From the NCBI GenBank assembly GCA_934045905.1, contig OW203762.1, positions 11,995,647 to 12,059,646 on the forward strand: a stretch of DNA of 64,000 nt. The letters run 5' to 3'. The notes beneath the pieces were generated by a model. That model was not told where the DNA came from, searched no databases, and saw only the letters and a list, made by a program, of their open reading frames with translations. Origin of the DNA: Leuctra nigra (lineage: Eukaryota > Arthropoda > Insecta > Plecoptera > Leuctridae). A program made the translations under genes and the position numbers. Positions 1 through 11,268 of the stretch are shown here, piece by piece (within the stretch, counting starts at the first letter, position 1; every line of letters begins with the position of its first letter).

Positions 1-787
1 ATCGTTATTCTTCGGTTTCCTATTTGCCGTTTCAGTCTTTTCGGATTCCTTAAGTTGACTCTCGCTGTCGTGCTGTTGAGATTTACGTGCCGTCTTCTTT
101 AGAGTCTCTTTCGACATTTCCAGACGCTCCTCCCATTGCTTGATACTCCGTAAAAGTTGTTGAGGCGATTCATATTCCCTGGCTCCTATAGCCTGAATGA
201 GCGATAGGTTGTTCAACCCCGTAATGACATAGTCGATAATGACGTCACTGCTGAGTCCATATGCTCTCGCCTTCGCCACTTTATCATGGAAATATTCTTC
301 TACCGTTTCATCAGCGGCCTTCTTCCAGCTCTCCATGTTGCGGTGCAGTCGCTGAGCACCAACAACACATGGGAACGCTTCACGTAGCAACTCTTTCCAC
401 TCTAACCATTCTCGTTTCACTGTTGGTAGTGTCTGGTACTATCGTTTAGCCGTACCTTGCAATTTAGGGATTGCAAAACCAATCGTTTCACCTGAATTCC
501 AACCGTACATTCTCGCCGTCAACTTTGCTCAGCCACATGTCGATAGTCTGAGTCGAACCTAATTTTGGATTGAACTCTGGAATTACATCTCCTTTCAATA
601 GCGAAGTGCTTGGCCTCACCATTACCCCTGCCATACCAGCCATTGCTTCGCGAATGGCGGTCTGTATTGCAATCTGCATTAATTCACAAGTGAATCCACT
701 ATTGACACTGTTCAATCCACTATTAGCGTTCATTCTGTTTGCGTTGGACTCACCAATGTTGTCGTTATTGCCGTTGTCATCGTTCAT
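1..787 (-). pseudogene. Degenerate Ty3/gypsy-type gag, cut by the left edge
   Basis: Reading leftward from 787, the minus strand encodes an Asn-rich N-terminus, then a GDVIPEFNP segment and an aromatic-rich capsid-like stretch (WLSKVD, then TGETIGFAIPKLQGTAKR, REWLEWKELLREAF, ESWKKAADETVEEYF). This order, a short 'F.P..W' motif followed by 'W..wk..l...F', is the retrotransposon gag (UBN2/Retrotrans_gag) layout. The coding frame is broken twice: a frame shift near 490-505 and an in-frame TAG at 439-441 where the family usually has Trp. The copy is therefore dead. Pol would lie beyond the left edge. Gag identity is by family pattern only. Confidence 0.65.
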
Positions 788-2362
788 GCTGTGTGAGTAG
801 TTAATGCCGTTAATGCCGTTCTAACCGTGTATGCCGTCTTAACTCGCTCTAAGATGTTTCTAAGATGATCATGCGTTCTGAACACAGCGATTACCTTGAA
901 ATTTTGATGACAAATACCGTTTTAGGCACGTTTTTCGCTCGAATCCCACTTCTGCTATGTTGGCGTGCGTTTCTCTTCGTAAATAAGTAGTATTCAACAT
1001 TGATTATAGTATTTAAAACATTATTTAATAAGCAAGATTACATTTATCGTTCATACATTTTCATATCCGTCTCGCAACAATCACTGGTCTAAACTCATCT
1101 CTGCCATCTGTCTAAAAACATCCTTCACGGCATCCTGGATTCCCTACTCTACCTTCAACAGGTTCTAAAATCGCTAACACACTTTTCCTTGCAACTTTTC
1201 ATAAACATTCTGGATCAATTAAATAACATATAAATGTACCTACCGATACTATTCCATCAATGTCTTTGGACAGATATTCAAACACATAAAAAGGCAATAA
1301 GTCTGTAAATTCTTGATCGATTGGGGTGTAATGTGTAAAATATGATGCATGCTATCTATAGTCGAAACTGTGAAACACGATCTACGTGTCGATACGTAAG
1401 TACTGTAATTAATGCAGATTCCATGCGGATTTAAGTGCATGGTTGGTATATGTGGTAAGTATATGAGCTAAACTGCTATTTTCAGGATCTTCTGCAATGC
1501 AAATCTAGAAGGTAGTACATGGTAGTACAATGTAAATTAAATAGGCGGTGCTAGATTGTTAGTAAATTAAATGCCTACCTTTAGGCTAGGAGCAGGAATT
1601 GACTACACAAATTATTTGCCTAATTAATGTATTTTATTCATTTGTTCCACGCTCGGTGCTGTATGATACAAGTTACAAAAATGGAATTCATTGGCAATTA
1701 ATTTTTAAAATAACACATTACACTACCTACATTCTTCTTTGAGTCCTGATTTTTTATTGGAAAGTTAGAATATAAGCTAATTGTCACCAACATCAATGTC
1801 AACATCAAATGTCAACAGCAATATTCTGTAGGTACATTATAAATGCAAAATCTACTAAGGAAGCTTTGGTGACCGCACAACATGATGGGTAACTAGAAGC
1901 CAGTGTTGGGCCGAAGTTCATTTCTAAAAAGAACTTTTAGAAAGTTCAGTTAATTGCATAAAAAAGAACTTTTAGAAAGAAAAGAAGTACACTATTTCAT
2001 TGATGAATGCGTTCAAGTTCCTGGAAAAGAGGATTAAAGTTCTTTAAAGTTATTTTCGAAAAAATTATTACAATTTTAAAAAATCATCAAGTAAATATAG
2101 CAAATAAGGAAGAAGGTAGGTGCATAATAATAACAACCGTAAACTGCTGATTGTCCTGTTTCATTTGCATTTGCACAAAGAATAAGATATGCCCCTGCAT
2201 ATATTTATAACAATAATGTATTCTTTTACAGTTGTCAACAGGTTTAACTCCCTTTGTAGTACCTTCTTTGTTAATTTGAAGAAAGTAAAGAATTCTGAGA
2301 CAGATGGAGAACCAGTGTACAAGCCAACATTCTTTCATTACAATCGAATAATGTTTCTCTAG
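788..2362. other. Non-coding AT-rich stretch
   Basis: No convincing exon. A CAGTGTTGGGCC sequence at 1901 looks like one hAT-type terminus, followed by palindromic AAAAGTTCTTTT-like motifs, but no matching right end or target duplication was found. Nothing else is recognised. Confidence 0.4.
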
Positions 2363-2791
2363 GATGCGTCTACACCTGAGCAGTCTCCGTCAACATTGCA
2401 CCACGAGTATCCAACAGGTCCACGAAGTTCCAACATTAAAGAAGAACTCTCTGCCAATACCGGAACAGAACACTTATCAGCCATTACAGACGATTATGCA
2501 GAAGATTCAGAGGAATCAAGTGACCCTGAGTTCAGAGACAATCACAGATCTCCGTCGTCCGCCGATGTCAGCAAAAACGTGTCGAGCCACGCAAGGAAGC
2601 GAAGACGTAGCTTTGATACGCCAGACCCCGTGAGCGCTCAGAATGAGGCTGCCTATAACAGGGTCTCAGCACTATGGCCAGCTGAGTTGACAAATGAATG
2701 TTTCTTGGTTGGGAATCAAGTCATAATTGCTTTTCGAGGCATGAGTCCATGGATTCGGAGAGTTACAATAATGGAGATCAATGAACCATGA
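2363..2791 (+). CDS. Terminal exon of an unrecognised, probably nuclear protein
   Basis: An open frame follows a plausible 3' splice site (TTTCTCTAG at 2354-2362) and runs 142 codons to a TGA at 2789-2791. It is rich in Ser, Glu and Asp in its first two thirds, has a basic cluster ARKRRRSF that could be a nuclear localisation signal, and ends in a more hydrophobic segment containing SALWPAEL and FRGMSPW. Codon use looks coding. Upstream exons were not found, so phase cannot be tested. I do not recognise the family; a DNA-binding or chromatin protein is only a guess from composition. Confidence 0.45.
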   Translation, partial: DASTPEQSPSTLHHEYPTGPRSSNIKEELSANTGTEHLSAITDDYAEDSEESSDPEFRDNHRSPSSADVSKNVSSHARKRRRSFDTPDPVSAQNEAAYNRVSALWPAELTNECFLVGNQVIIAFRGMSPWIRRVTIMEINEP

Positions 2792-2900
2792 GCTAATACC
2801 GAAATGAGCTAATACCATGAGCTAATACCGATAATCCTGAAAATCAATAGGCAACATTTTCATCATCTTCACACAAGAATTTCATTCTTTTTCATCATAA

Positions 2901-3083
2901 AGGACCGTTTACAGCTCGGCGTTCGTTTGACGTTCGGCGCTCAGCGCTCGCCGTTGAGCCTCCTGATTGCCTACGCCGAGCGCTGGCGTTCAAGGTCAAA
3001 GATAAACCATGTTCATATTTCAGCGCTAGCACTAAGTGTCAAGCGTTGAACGTCGAACGTCAAGCTGTAAACATAGCTTTACC
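2901..3083. mobile_element. Foldback MITE, family M1 (copy 1)
   Basis: About 180 bp whose two halves are inverted copies beginning near GACCGTTTACAGCTCGGCG and ending CAAGCTGTAAACATAGC. The interior is packed with GCGCTCAGCGCTCG and GTTCGACGTTCG-like words. Further copies lie at 36149-36254 (one half) and 45136-45303 (complete). It is non-coding and non-autonomous. Confidence 0.6.
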
Positions 3084-4480
3084 TTGCATAGTTTGTACAA
3101 ACAAAATGCAAAATTGTAAATAAACAAAATCATAGACTCTGTTTTGCCACATTTAGGCCAGGTTGAACAATGTCCCTATAAGTAAGATAAAGTTACTGTA
3201 GCCTAAAGAGGACTTAAGCAGTCTAGATGGTTGAGTTTCGTTAGATGTTGCCTAGATCATCACCGATAAATCCTATCACTAACTTGATCGGGTCATTGTA
3301 CAACCAGGCCTTATGCTCATAAGTCACTCATAATTCAAACAAAATTTCAAAAATCTTCCCTCACTTCATTTGCTCAGATAAAGAGAGGTTCCGATCTCTG
3401 GGTCGAACTCCACATTATTATCGAAATTTTTGACAATTTTTAGAGACTTTTAATGATAAAGACGGTTTTACGAAATCATTTAAACACTTCGGTTATCCGA
3501 TGCATACTTCAATATCTTTGGGTCTTTGACTCTTTGTGTAGTTCTCGAGACTTGGGATTGGTTCCAATCCCAAAGCATAGGTTCTATAGCCAGATTCCCC
3601 TGTAAAAAACCATAAATATGTTATCAAGAAATTAGAAAATTAAATAAGCAGTTGGGAAATAAAATAATAATTAGGTAGATGGTTTACTTACCCAAGACAT
3701 TAAAACTTAACAGGGAAACAATTGTATGTATATCATGACGTTTCTTTGTGAAGTCGACACTTGCTTCTATATTTACAACAATCACTGTCAACTCATTGAA
3801 AGCACTCGAGCCATTTCGAAAATCCATGCGATAAGCCACTTATATTGCTTTATATTGCTGAAACCTATTCCAGCACATAATTAGCCACATGGGTACCTTT
3901 TTATGACATTTGTCTTTTCCACTCTCTACTCAGTATTTTCGCCTGCTTTCTGAACTGGATCATTCGTTTGAAAGAAATGAATGGGTTCCATTACCCCTTT
4001 CACCATTGTTCAGAATATAATTCCCTTTACCAAGTGCATTCTTAATATTGGTGCAAAAATATTGCAAAACCTTTAATTTTTCCTAGGAGAAACAGGGTTG
4101 TCTACCGGGGAGAGAACACCGTCATAGGGTATCTAATCTCAGTAATCGAGTAGTTCAGGATAATGTACAATGGTGATTTCATAATGGATCCTATGCAATT
4201 GCGAGTGATGTACCCATTTAAGAGTTAGAACTTTCAGTTATGTATCTGTTAGAAGCATGTCTTTTAGGAATTGGTTAATAAATATCAGCTTAGGTTATAC
4301 ATTTATCACTTGTTGAGGACTAATACTATGGGTGTGTTCCCATTCAACCGGTCTTGGAAGACCGGTGGAAAATCTCATAACATGAAAAGGTTTTGCAGTT
4401 GTAGCCGACCAGCCATCTAAACGACCGGCCGAGACCGGAGAAAAGGATTGGGCTTCCTTGGCTCGATCAGATTAATCAGA
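3084..4480. other. Intergenic stretch with no gene seen
   Basis: AT-rich sequence without exon-like open frames. A short region with repeated ACCGGTC words in both orientations lies at about 4345-4440. No feature can be supported. Confidence 0.4.
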
Positions 4481-4833
4481 TTAAAGGTGGGCTATCACGG
4501 TTAAGACCCATTTTTTATTATTCAAAATACATGATGACATTAGTCATGCAATCACAGCGGCGAAAACTAGAGCTCTGTAGGATATTCCTAAACGAGGTTA
4601 CAGCGCAGCGAAGACGGATAGGGGGTGGGGTACTCGTCATTTACACCCAACTCAGCCGCAATAGCTGACAAAAGTTGGGTGGGACCTACGTCACAACAAG
4701 CAGGTTTCTCAAACTTCGCAGGCCTCTAGCGCCTGAACCAAGCATCACATCGCGTTCGCGTTTTCGACATTTTACTTCTGGTTACAATATATACAATATT
4801 TTCTACTTGTTGACCATGACAGCCCACCTTTAA
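4481..4833. mobile_element. Short inverted-repeat element (MITE)
   Basis: The left end TTAAAGGTGGGCTATCA is matched in inverse orientation by the right end TGACAGCCCACCTTTAA at 4816-4833. The interior is non-coding. TTAA-like sequence at both borders may be the target site, but the superfamily cannot be assigned from these ends. Confidence 0.45.
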
Positions 4834-5112
4834 TGGAAAACAGGCCTTGACAACCAGAGCTAGACCAACTGAGCTAGCTAATATAAACCAAAGCTGTCAC
4901 GACTGATCGAGACCGAAAGAAAAAGGGACCGCAGCCTATGATGATAGATCAAAAGTATATTTGACGTCTTCTGGATGTCAAAAGTCTCTCATCATAACCT
5001 TTCAGGTTATGGTGTATAAGAGTACTGATGTGTACTGATGTTATCCGCAATGTTCGGGGCATTAAGTACAGCACCATAACCAAAAGGATAATTAATAAAA
5101 TATCTCACTTAC

Positions 5113-6794
5113 CCTGTTCTCACTCTTGAAGGTAACAAGAAGCTTCCCACTCTCTCGTACGTACAAAGAAGTCCTGCCATCATGAAGGTCTATGAATTTC
5201 AGGTCACAAATCGGAGTCTTGGAGATATAAGCACAAAAGTCTAACATGAAGGTTGAATTGTGATAGGTATAACAGCAGGTCACCAGACCTTTTAACAAAA
5301 GCAGCCATTCCTGAAGCAGAACAAACCAGAACCTGGTTAATGAATTATACATCTATAACAACGCTCGACTATACATGAAATCATAGTCAAACCGGTTATA
5401 GTCAAACTCTTAATTGGTAAAGAATTGGTGGCAATCACTCTCAAAAGTTCAACAAATGATATGGAATCATACATCAACAATGGCAATTAAATATTTTCAA
5501 ACCACTTCCAGTAGGTACCTAACAAATAATATTGTTTCGAGTCAATATTTCTGTTTTCCATATTAATTCAAAGATGGTAGGTCATTGACTTCCGCTATAT
5601 GGGATTTGTGACTGCTAAAGCTGCAGCACTGAATGCTTTCACTGATGTCGGAGGCCCCACTGTTTTACCAAATTCTGGCAATATAAAGACATATTATTAA
5701 TTTTGTCTAATGATACGCTGTGTCTACATATTTACAAAACAAGAGCACCAAAATCATATTGTTGTGCTGTGTCAGGTTTCCCTGCAATCTTGTCAAATGT
5801 AAGATGATCTCAGCCGGACGCATGAAGAAGATGACCTTGGTCTATACGTATAAGAACGGGTCGGTTTCGTTTGTCACTAGACATCAACGAAACTCTTGCA
5901 AATCCCCTAGAGCGGAAGTCAATGATATGATCAAGTCCTAGGTTTTAATACTTCAGCTTATATTTAAAACAAAATTGCTTACAAAAATGTATAAAAACAA
6001 ATATGATGAAATATGGTTTTTACTGATTCCCTCAGTTAAGTGAATGTTAATAAACCAAAGCTGCAATATGAAAAGATTTTCCTCGAGTGGGACTCGAACC
6101 CACGACCCTCCGATATCCAGTCAGATGCTCTACCAGTGAGCTACCGAGGCAGTTCATATTGCAGCGGCTGTTTTCCAATATAAGCTGCGTTAGCAACTTA
6201 CCGATTTTGAAGATAGGGTCAGAAGACCGTGAATTTCATCCACGTTTGACAACTTACTAACTTCATTCGACTTGGATTTCTCATAAGCAGATGAGTGCGC
6301 ATATGTATAAAATATGGGTTTTACTGATTCCCTCAGTTAGGTGAATGTTAATAAATATCAACTGCAATATGAAAAGATTTATTGCAGTTGGTATTTATTA
6401 ACAAATATGATGAGACTACTACTACTGCACTGATTTTGTTTATGCCACTCAAACTTCACTGCATTTTTAAAATGGAATTAACCACAACAATATAATAAAT
6501 TGAACTCACTTCTTTGCTCTCTATTGACCTCTGCAATGGGAGTTTATATTTAACCGCCTGGGGCCACCACACAGGTGCAGCTGAAGATGGAACTCTTGTA
6601 TACTCTTTGCCAAGAGAGCACGACATCATGAATGGTATGAATGTTTCCAGCTGTTTCACAGTCGCTGTCTCCAAGCTCAACGGATCCCCGCCAGCGAACA
6701 TTAACGGTAGCTCAGAAAACACACTCCTTTTTTCGTTGTTGGATGACTGAGACTCCGATGACATGTTCTCTACAAACATTAGTAGTTCAGACAT
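5113..6794 (-). CDS. NRF1/Erect-wing-like transcription factor, two exons of a partial gene
   Basis: Two minus-strand exons join in phase 0. The first is 6794-6510 (the ATG at 6794 is a candidate start; the open frame extends to 6812), ending in the donor GAA|GTGAGT. The second is 5310-5113, preceded by TTCTGCTTCAG and followed by GTAAGT. The product has an acidic/Ser N-terminus, then TVKQLETFIPFMM, then APVWWPQAVKY, then EEWLLLLKGLVTCCYTYH. The 'lr.fip', 'WWP..v' and 'W...Lr.lV..CY.yH' blocks in this order resemble the DNA-binding region of NRF1, P3A2 and Erect wing. In that family the domain binds GC-rich palindromes in the nucleus. No 3' exon was found below 5113. A tRNA-like palindrome sits in the intron. 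Identity is by motif pattern, so it could be a divergent paralogue or a decayed copy. Confidence 0.45.
5750..5845. repeat. Dispersed repeat shared with 28250-28335
   Basis: About 85 bp including CTGTGTCAGGTTTCCCTG and GATCTCAGCCGGACGC recurs near-identically at 28250-28335. No coding frame is conserved between the copies, so this is probably a fragment of a transposon. Confidence 0.45.
6060..6165. repeat. Inverted repeat enclosing a tRNA-like sequence
   Basis: GCTGCAATATGAA at 6060-6072 is the exact inverse of TTCATATTGCAGC at 6153-6165. A related CTGCAATATGAAAAGATTT half-copy recurs near 6362-6380. The pair encloses the tRNA-like sequence at 6079-6150. Confidence 0.6.
6079..6150 (-). tRNA. 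tRNA-like sequence, anticodon position GGA, probably not a normal gene
   Basis: The minus strand folds as a cloverleaf: acceptor GCCTCGG against TCGAGGA (one mismatch at the end), D arm GCTC/GAGC, anticodon stem TCTGA/TCGGA with loop CTGGATA, and T arm GTGGG-TTCGAGT-CCCAC. A-box-like and B-box (GGTTCGAGTCC) promoter sequences are present. The anticodon position reads GGA (serine), but the long variable arm of every normal tRNA-Ser is missing, since only five bases separate the arms. A tRNA-derived repeat or pseudogene is therefore more likely than a working gene. Confidence 0.5.
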
Positions 6795-6812
6795 CGTCAA
6801 TTTACAGCACAA

Positions 6813-7416
6813 CTGGAACTGTTAGGTACTTCAGATTTGCATTAGTTTTATTAGTTTTGTGAAGTGTAGCTATACATATATTTGTAACATTTGACGGCCC
6901 AAATTTGTATGAAGGATCCAAGTGATAATAAATAACGAATTTTGGTTATAACCTAAGTAAACATAACAGTAAATAGTGATCAGAACGTCTCAACATTATA
7001 GAATTCAATCATAAGAAATAATGGCTAATGGTCATATTTATTGTTTTTTTTGCTGACATGTAGTCTACACAAAAAATCTAAACAGACACTACCAATTTTT
7101 TTTTTTTACATTTTTGATAAAATTTTGCCCAAATTTTATAAAAAAATTACAATTTTTTTTAAGGTTAAAAAATAAAAAAACAAAAGCTAAATTAATTTGT
7201 TTAAATTTTGTCAAAAATTTCAAAATTAACAGAAAAAATTCCAAAATAATGATTCATGAAAATAGAAGTCAAAATTAACATAAAATGAACAAATATTTTT
7301 ATATTTTTAAATAGCTTCATATTTTTGTCTTTATTTTACAAAATAGTAGGTATAAATTATAAAAAAAAAATTAAATCTTAAAAAAAAATTAAATTTTATC
7401 AAAAATTTAAAAAAAG
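6813..7416. other. Very AT-rich non-coding stretch
   Basis: Poly-A/T-rich sequence with no exon, RNA gene or clear element boundary visible. Confidence 0.4.
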
Positions 7417-7536
7417 TCGGTAAAGTGTCCGGGTAGGATTTCGGTAATCTGTCCGTCGGTAAAGTGTCCCCCCATGTTTTTCGGTAATGTGTCCGTCGGT
7501 AATCTGTCCTTCGGTAAACTGCCCTACCTACAACCA
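7417..7536. repeat. Short degenerate repeats of TCGGTAANNTGTCC
   Basis: About six copies of a 14-22-bp unit: TCGGTAAAGTGTCC, TCGGTAATCTGTCC, TCGGTAATGTGTCC and variants. Spacing is irregular, as in sub-terminal transposase-binding repeats. No transposon end could be placed. Confidence 0.5.
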
Positions 7537-7549
7537 CTGATAGCGTTTT

Positions 7550-8010
7550 CTTCTGGCATGCACTGAATGAGAGCAAAGAATTGCTCTGTGACGTCATGCT
7601 CTGCACTAGTGCAGCAAAAAAAGCAACCCCAGTGGAAAACAAGGATATTTCCAGTGCTACCATAACCTAAAAATAGCAATGAATTTCATAGAATTCGTTT
7701 TAGATCATCCATTGTTGGTCAATTAATCTATCACTGTTATTTGAAGATTCAAATAGGTTATAAACAGCAACCAATTTTCAAGCGACCATCTTGGAATATT
7801 CGAGTGCAATGGCTTGCCCTGAGAATTTTCTCAGTGCGAAAAATGTGCCCTCAGAGCGTGCAACTTTGCCAGTCGAAAACGCAAAAACCATTCCAGTGCA
7901 CACTGGATTTCCCAGTGAAAAACGATACCCGCACTCAGTGCACACTGAGTGTGCACCAGTGCTGCCAGTGGAAAGCGCCATAAGCCATCACTGGTATCAC
8001 CCTGGAAGTA
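7550..8010. repeat. Non-coding region rich in CCAGTG/CACTGG words
   Basis: CCAGTG, CAGTGCAC and their inverses occur many times, e.g. around 7630 and 7890-7970. It looks like the interior of a decayed element. Several overlapping open frames here share no coding signal. Confidence 0.35.
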
Positions 8011-10212
8011 TGCAAAGGAAGTGGAAAGAATTGATGTTATGAATACTACCTACAGATTGGTCCCTACAAGTTAGTTGACAAAACAAAACGTTGTTAAGAC
8101 TGAAATGTCCTGTAGGAAACTCTGCACCTATAGCAACAAAGCACAGATATAGCGGTTGCACTGCAAGCACAATTAAAGTATAATAAAATGTTTCAACTAG
8201 ACACTAACACAATGGAATATCTCGGACAATAATTTGTCTCCGTGTGACGAAGTTAAGACTGCGCAAAAGAGAAATTTCGTTGATGATGTTTACTAGCGAC
8301 ATGTTGAGCTCCTTAACGGGATAAAATACTTAAGGGGGAGCAATCGATCGACATATACAAAAAAAAATTATTCTTGAAATTACAAGTTCAAAAAACGTTT
8401 TCCTACATTTCAACTATATTTAAGTACAACATACTCATTTAATGTTCTGTAGTTTGCAACTCCAGTCCAACAATGAGTTTTCAATTTTATGTTATCAGAG
8501 CATGATCAGAGGACGAACAAAACTTTAACATGGGAGGTATAGGAAAATCATTTCGAATTTGGTATATAACTTTTAAAATAGCACACGTTGGTATTGTTTT
8601 AAATTTTTTTCCTGATAGTATGTCCATATGTCTACCATAAAAAAAGTTTTTTGCTCAAATCTATCGAGACAAAAAAAATAGATCTTCATTTTAGCCTAAA
8701 AATGACACGATTTTCTTTTTCCGCCATAAGATAACATGGGGGAGACAAATCAATTTATCTCAGAAACTGGACACGAGAAGTGTTTCATTTTTTCATAGAT
8801 TGTGTATTGCATGATTATCAATAAGTCACCAAAATTTCAAGTAAATCGGATACATTGAGGTTATGGTGGTTCTACCTTAAATGTAGAAAGTGAAGCTACA
8901 CATCCAGTGCCATTCACATGGTAAAAGGGGACACCGTAAGCTATTATACATGCATAACATGTTACGACCAACTAACATAGATGATCACAAATCTATCACT
9001 CGCCATAGAACTAATGTTTTATAACCATGCCATGATTTCCGAGTGATATATATAGGAATTTAACAATATATGTGCCGTAAATGTTTCCAACCTCTCATAA
9101 AGCTGATGCCTCGAGTTTTCTTAAGTAAATCTGCTCATTCTGCTGGTAGATTATTTTAATGACTTAAAATATGTATTTATGTATATGTATTTTCTGTTAA
9201 GTTCGGTGTGTAGATAGATAGGTAGTACCTACACTTATTATACCTACACTGGTCGCTTACTAGATTTTCATAGAGAGGTCCACATTTTGCACTTCTAGGG
9301 TCAATTAATAAGATCATAATGATTGATGAATATTCACAGTTGTTATAGCCACAATATCTTATTTGAAGAAGAGATAATGTTGCAGTCATGTAAGTAATAT
9401 CTGAATTAAAGAGGAATTGTACTGCTACGCTCACTTACGATGTTGGAAATACATTCAACAATTGCCCGCAAAGTGAAACCACAGTAGGATAAACTGTAAT
9501 AAGCCAGTTTAAGTGAAAACAAGGCCTCATATTTTACATTATAAAGAAAGACATTTTGTTCACATCAATGAAGGACAGTCAACTTACCTTCTTTGAATAT
9601 AGGTTAAACACGACCAACAAGGATAAATATAATAATACTGATTATATCAGGTACACATGATAAATTACGGTACACTGCGACTTTTTTAATACTATAAACT
9701 GATTGGCAATGTTTAATATTATTAATAAAACCAGGACAAGACTCGTGAGGAGAACTTTGATGATGACCTGCAATGCCCTAACATGACTGATGATGCAAAC
9801 GATGCAAACTTCTAGGAGGGAAGGACGAAGCAGGGTTGCCAGATGGTTTTCTGGCCAGAAAGGCGCCACATTTAAAAATTGGGGATCCACTGGGATCCAC
9901 TTATTAGTAGCCTGTAGAGACACCTGAAAATGGTTTTATTAAATCCAAAATTTCGTTTTAAGATAATGAAATTTTGTGTTTTATGGTGTTATGAAAATTT
10001 CGTGTAAAAATTGCCAAAATTTCAGGTTTTAAAATTTGTCAAAATTATAAATCATCATTGCCTCTGGACCCTTATTTAATATCATATCACAAACCACTTG
10101 TCCGGTCATAGCTTTAACATTGACTAACACCTCTATGGCTATATCAATAACATTGCGGGACTTGCCTTGGACTAGGAGAACAATGCTAGTCCACCAATGA
10201 AGTCAAAGCCTA
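8011..10212. other. Intergenic stretch with no gene seen
   Basis: AT-rich, without conserved exons, tRNA folds or clear repeat borders. Confidence 0.4.
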
Positions 10213-10908
10213 AAGGCGCATTCACAACGCACCGCTAACTTAAACTTATAAGTCGTTAACTTGTAACTTAACTTGGCACTATTCACAATGACAACGGCAA
10301 CGTAGAATCCAGAAGAATCCCGAGCCAATCAAAACTCTTCAAACAGAATACCTCGGGATGCTTCGCCTTCCCCTCGGGTATCTTCGTATTATTGCCCAAT
10401 TTCTGTTGGTTGACTCAAGGTCGACCGCTAACTTAAACGTGAATGTTTGGAGTTTGTAAACTTTCAAGTTAACGTTAACGTCGTTAAGTTAGCGTTCTGC
10501 GTTTGTGAATGCTACCCAGTGATCCCGTAAAACAAACGTTCTTAAGTTAAAATAACGTTTTAAGTTAAAGTTAGCGGTGCATTGTGAATGCGCCTTAACG
10601 CTAAGTTAGCGCAGAACGCTAACTTAACGACGTTAACGTTAACTTGAAAATTTACAAACTCCAAACATTCACGTTTAAGTTAGCGGTCGACCTTGAGTCA
10701 ACCAATAGAAATCGGGCAATAATACGAAGATACCCGAGGGGAAGGCGAAGCATCCCGAGGTATTCTATTGGAAGAGTTTTGATTGGCTCGGGATTCTTCG
10801 GGATTCTACGTTGCCGTTTTCATTGTGAATAGTGTCAAGTTAAGTTTCATGTTAACGATATAAGTTTAAGTTAAAGTGTAAGTTAGCGGTGCATTGTGAA
10901 TGTGCCTT
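10213..10908. mobile_element. Large foldback element with about 300-bp inverted arms
   Basis: The left arm starts AAGGCGCATTCACAACGCAC and is matched in inverse orientation by an arm ending GTGCATTGTGAATGTGCCTT at 10908. The arms run about 10213-10510 and 10610-10908 and are full of GTTAACTTAA-like words. A third terminus (GTGAATGCGCCTT) at about 10597 lies between them, so the element has been partly duplicated or is a nested pair. There is no coding capacity. Confidence 0.65.
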
Positions 10909-11019
10909 AAATGGATATTAAATAAAGGTCCTGCCATTTTCTGCCTATAAATGTATTTCCTGCAACTCTTGTAATTTATTTCACTCTTTTTTCAATAATA
11001 CTTCCAAATTCCAGCTTTA

Positions 11020-11268
11020 CAATAGGCCATTTAAGAAAGTCAGTGCGCATGCGATAAAGCCTGGCAGGTCCACAGCCGCCTAGTGTGTAGTGACTAGTGT
11101 CTGTTTAGTGTCTGTCATATATTTACGTGTTGTTTTCGAGAAGGCTGTGGGTGGGGTGACGTCACGCCGAGTCCTTTGAAGTACGCACTGCGCATGCGTT
11201 TAAGCCTGACAACATTAGTACCACACCTCACCAACAGATGTATTTTTACTTTCTTAAATGGCCTATTG
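11020..11268. mobile_element. MITE with about 21-bp terminal inverted repeats
   Basis: CAATAGGCCATTTAAGAAAG at the left is inverted at the right (CTTTCTTAAATGGCCTATTG). The interior has GCGCATGCG palindromes and a TGACGTCA site. It is non-coding. Confidence 0.6.

Noticed and set aside
1901..2080. hAT element starting CAGTGTTGGGCC
   Set aside because: No right terminus or 8-bp duplication was found, so it is only noted within the spacer entry.
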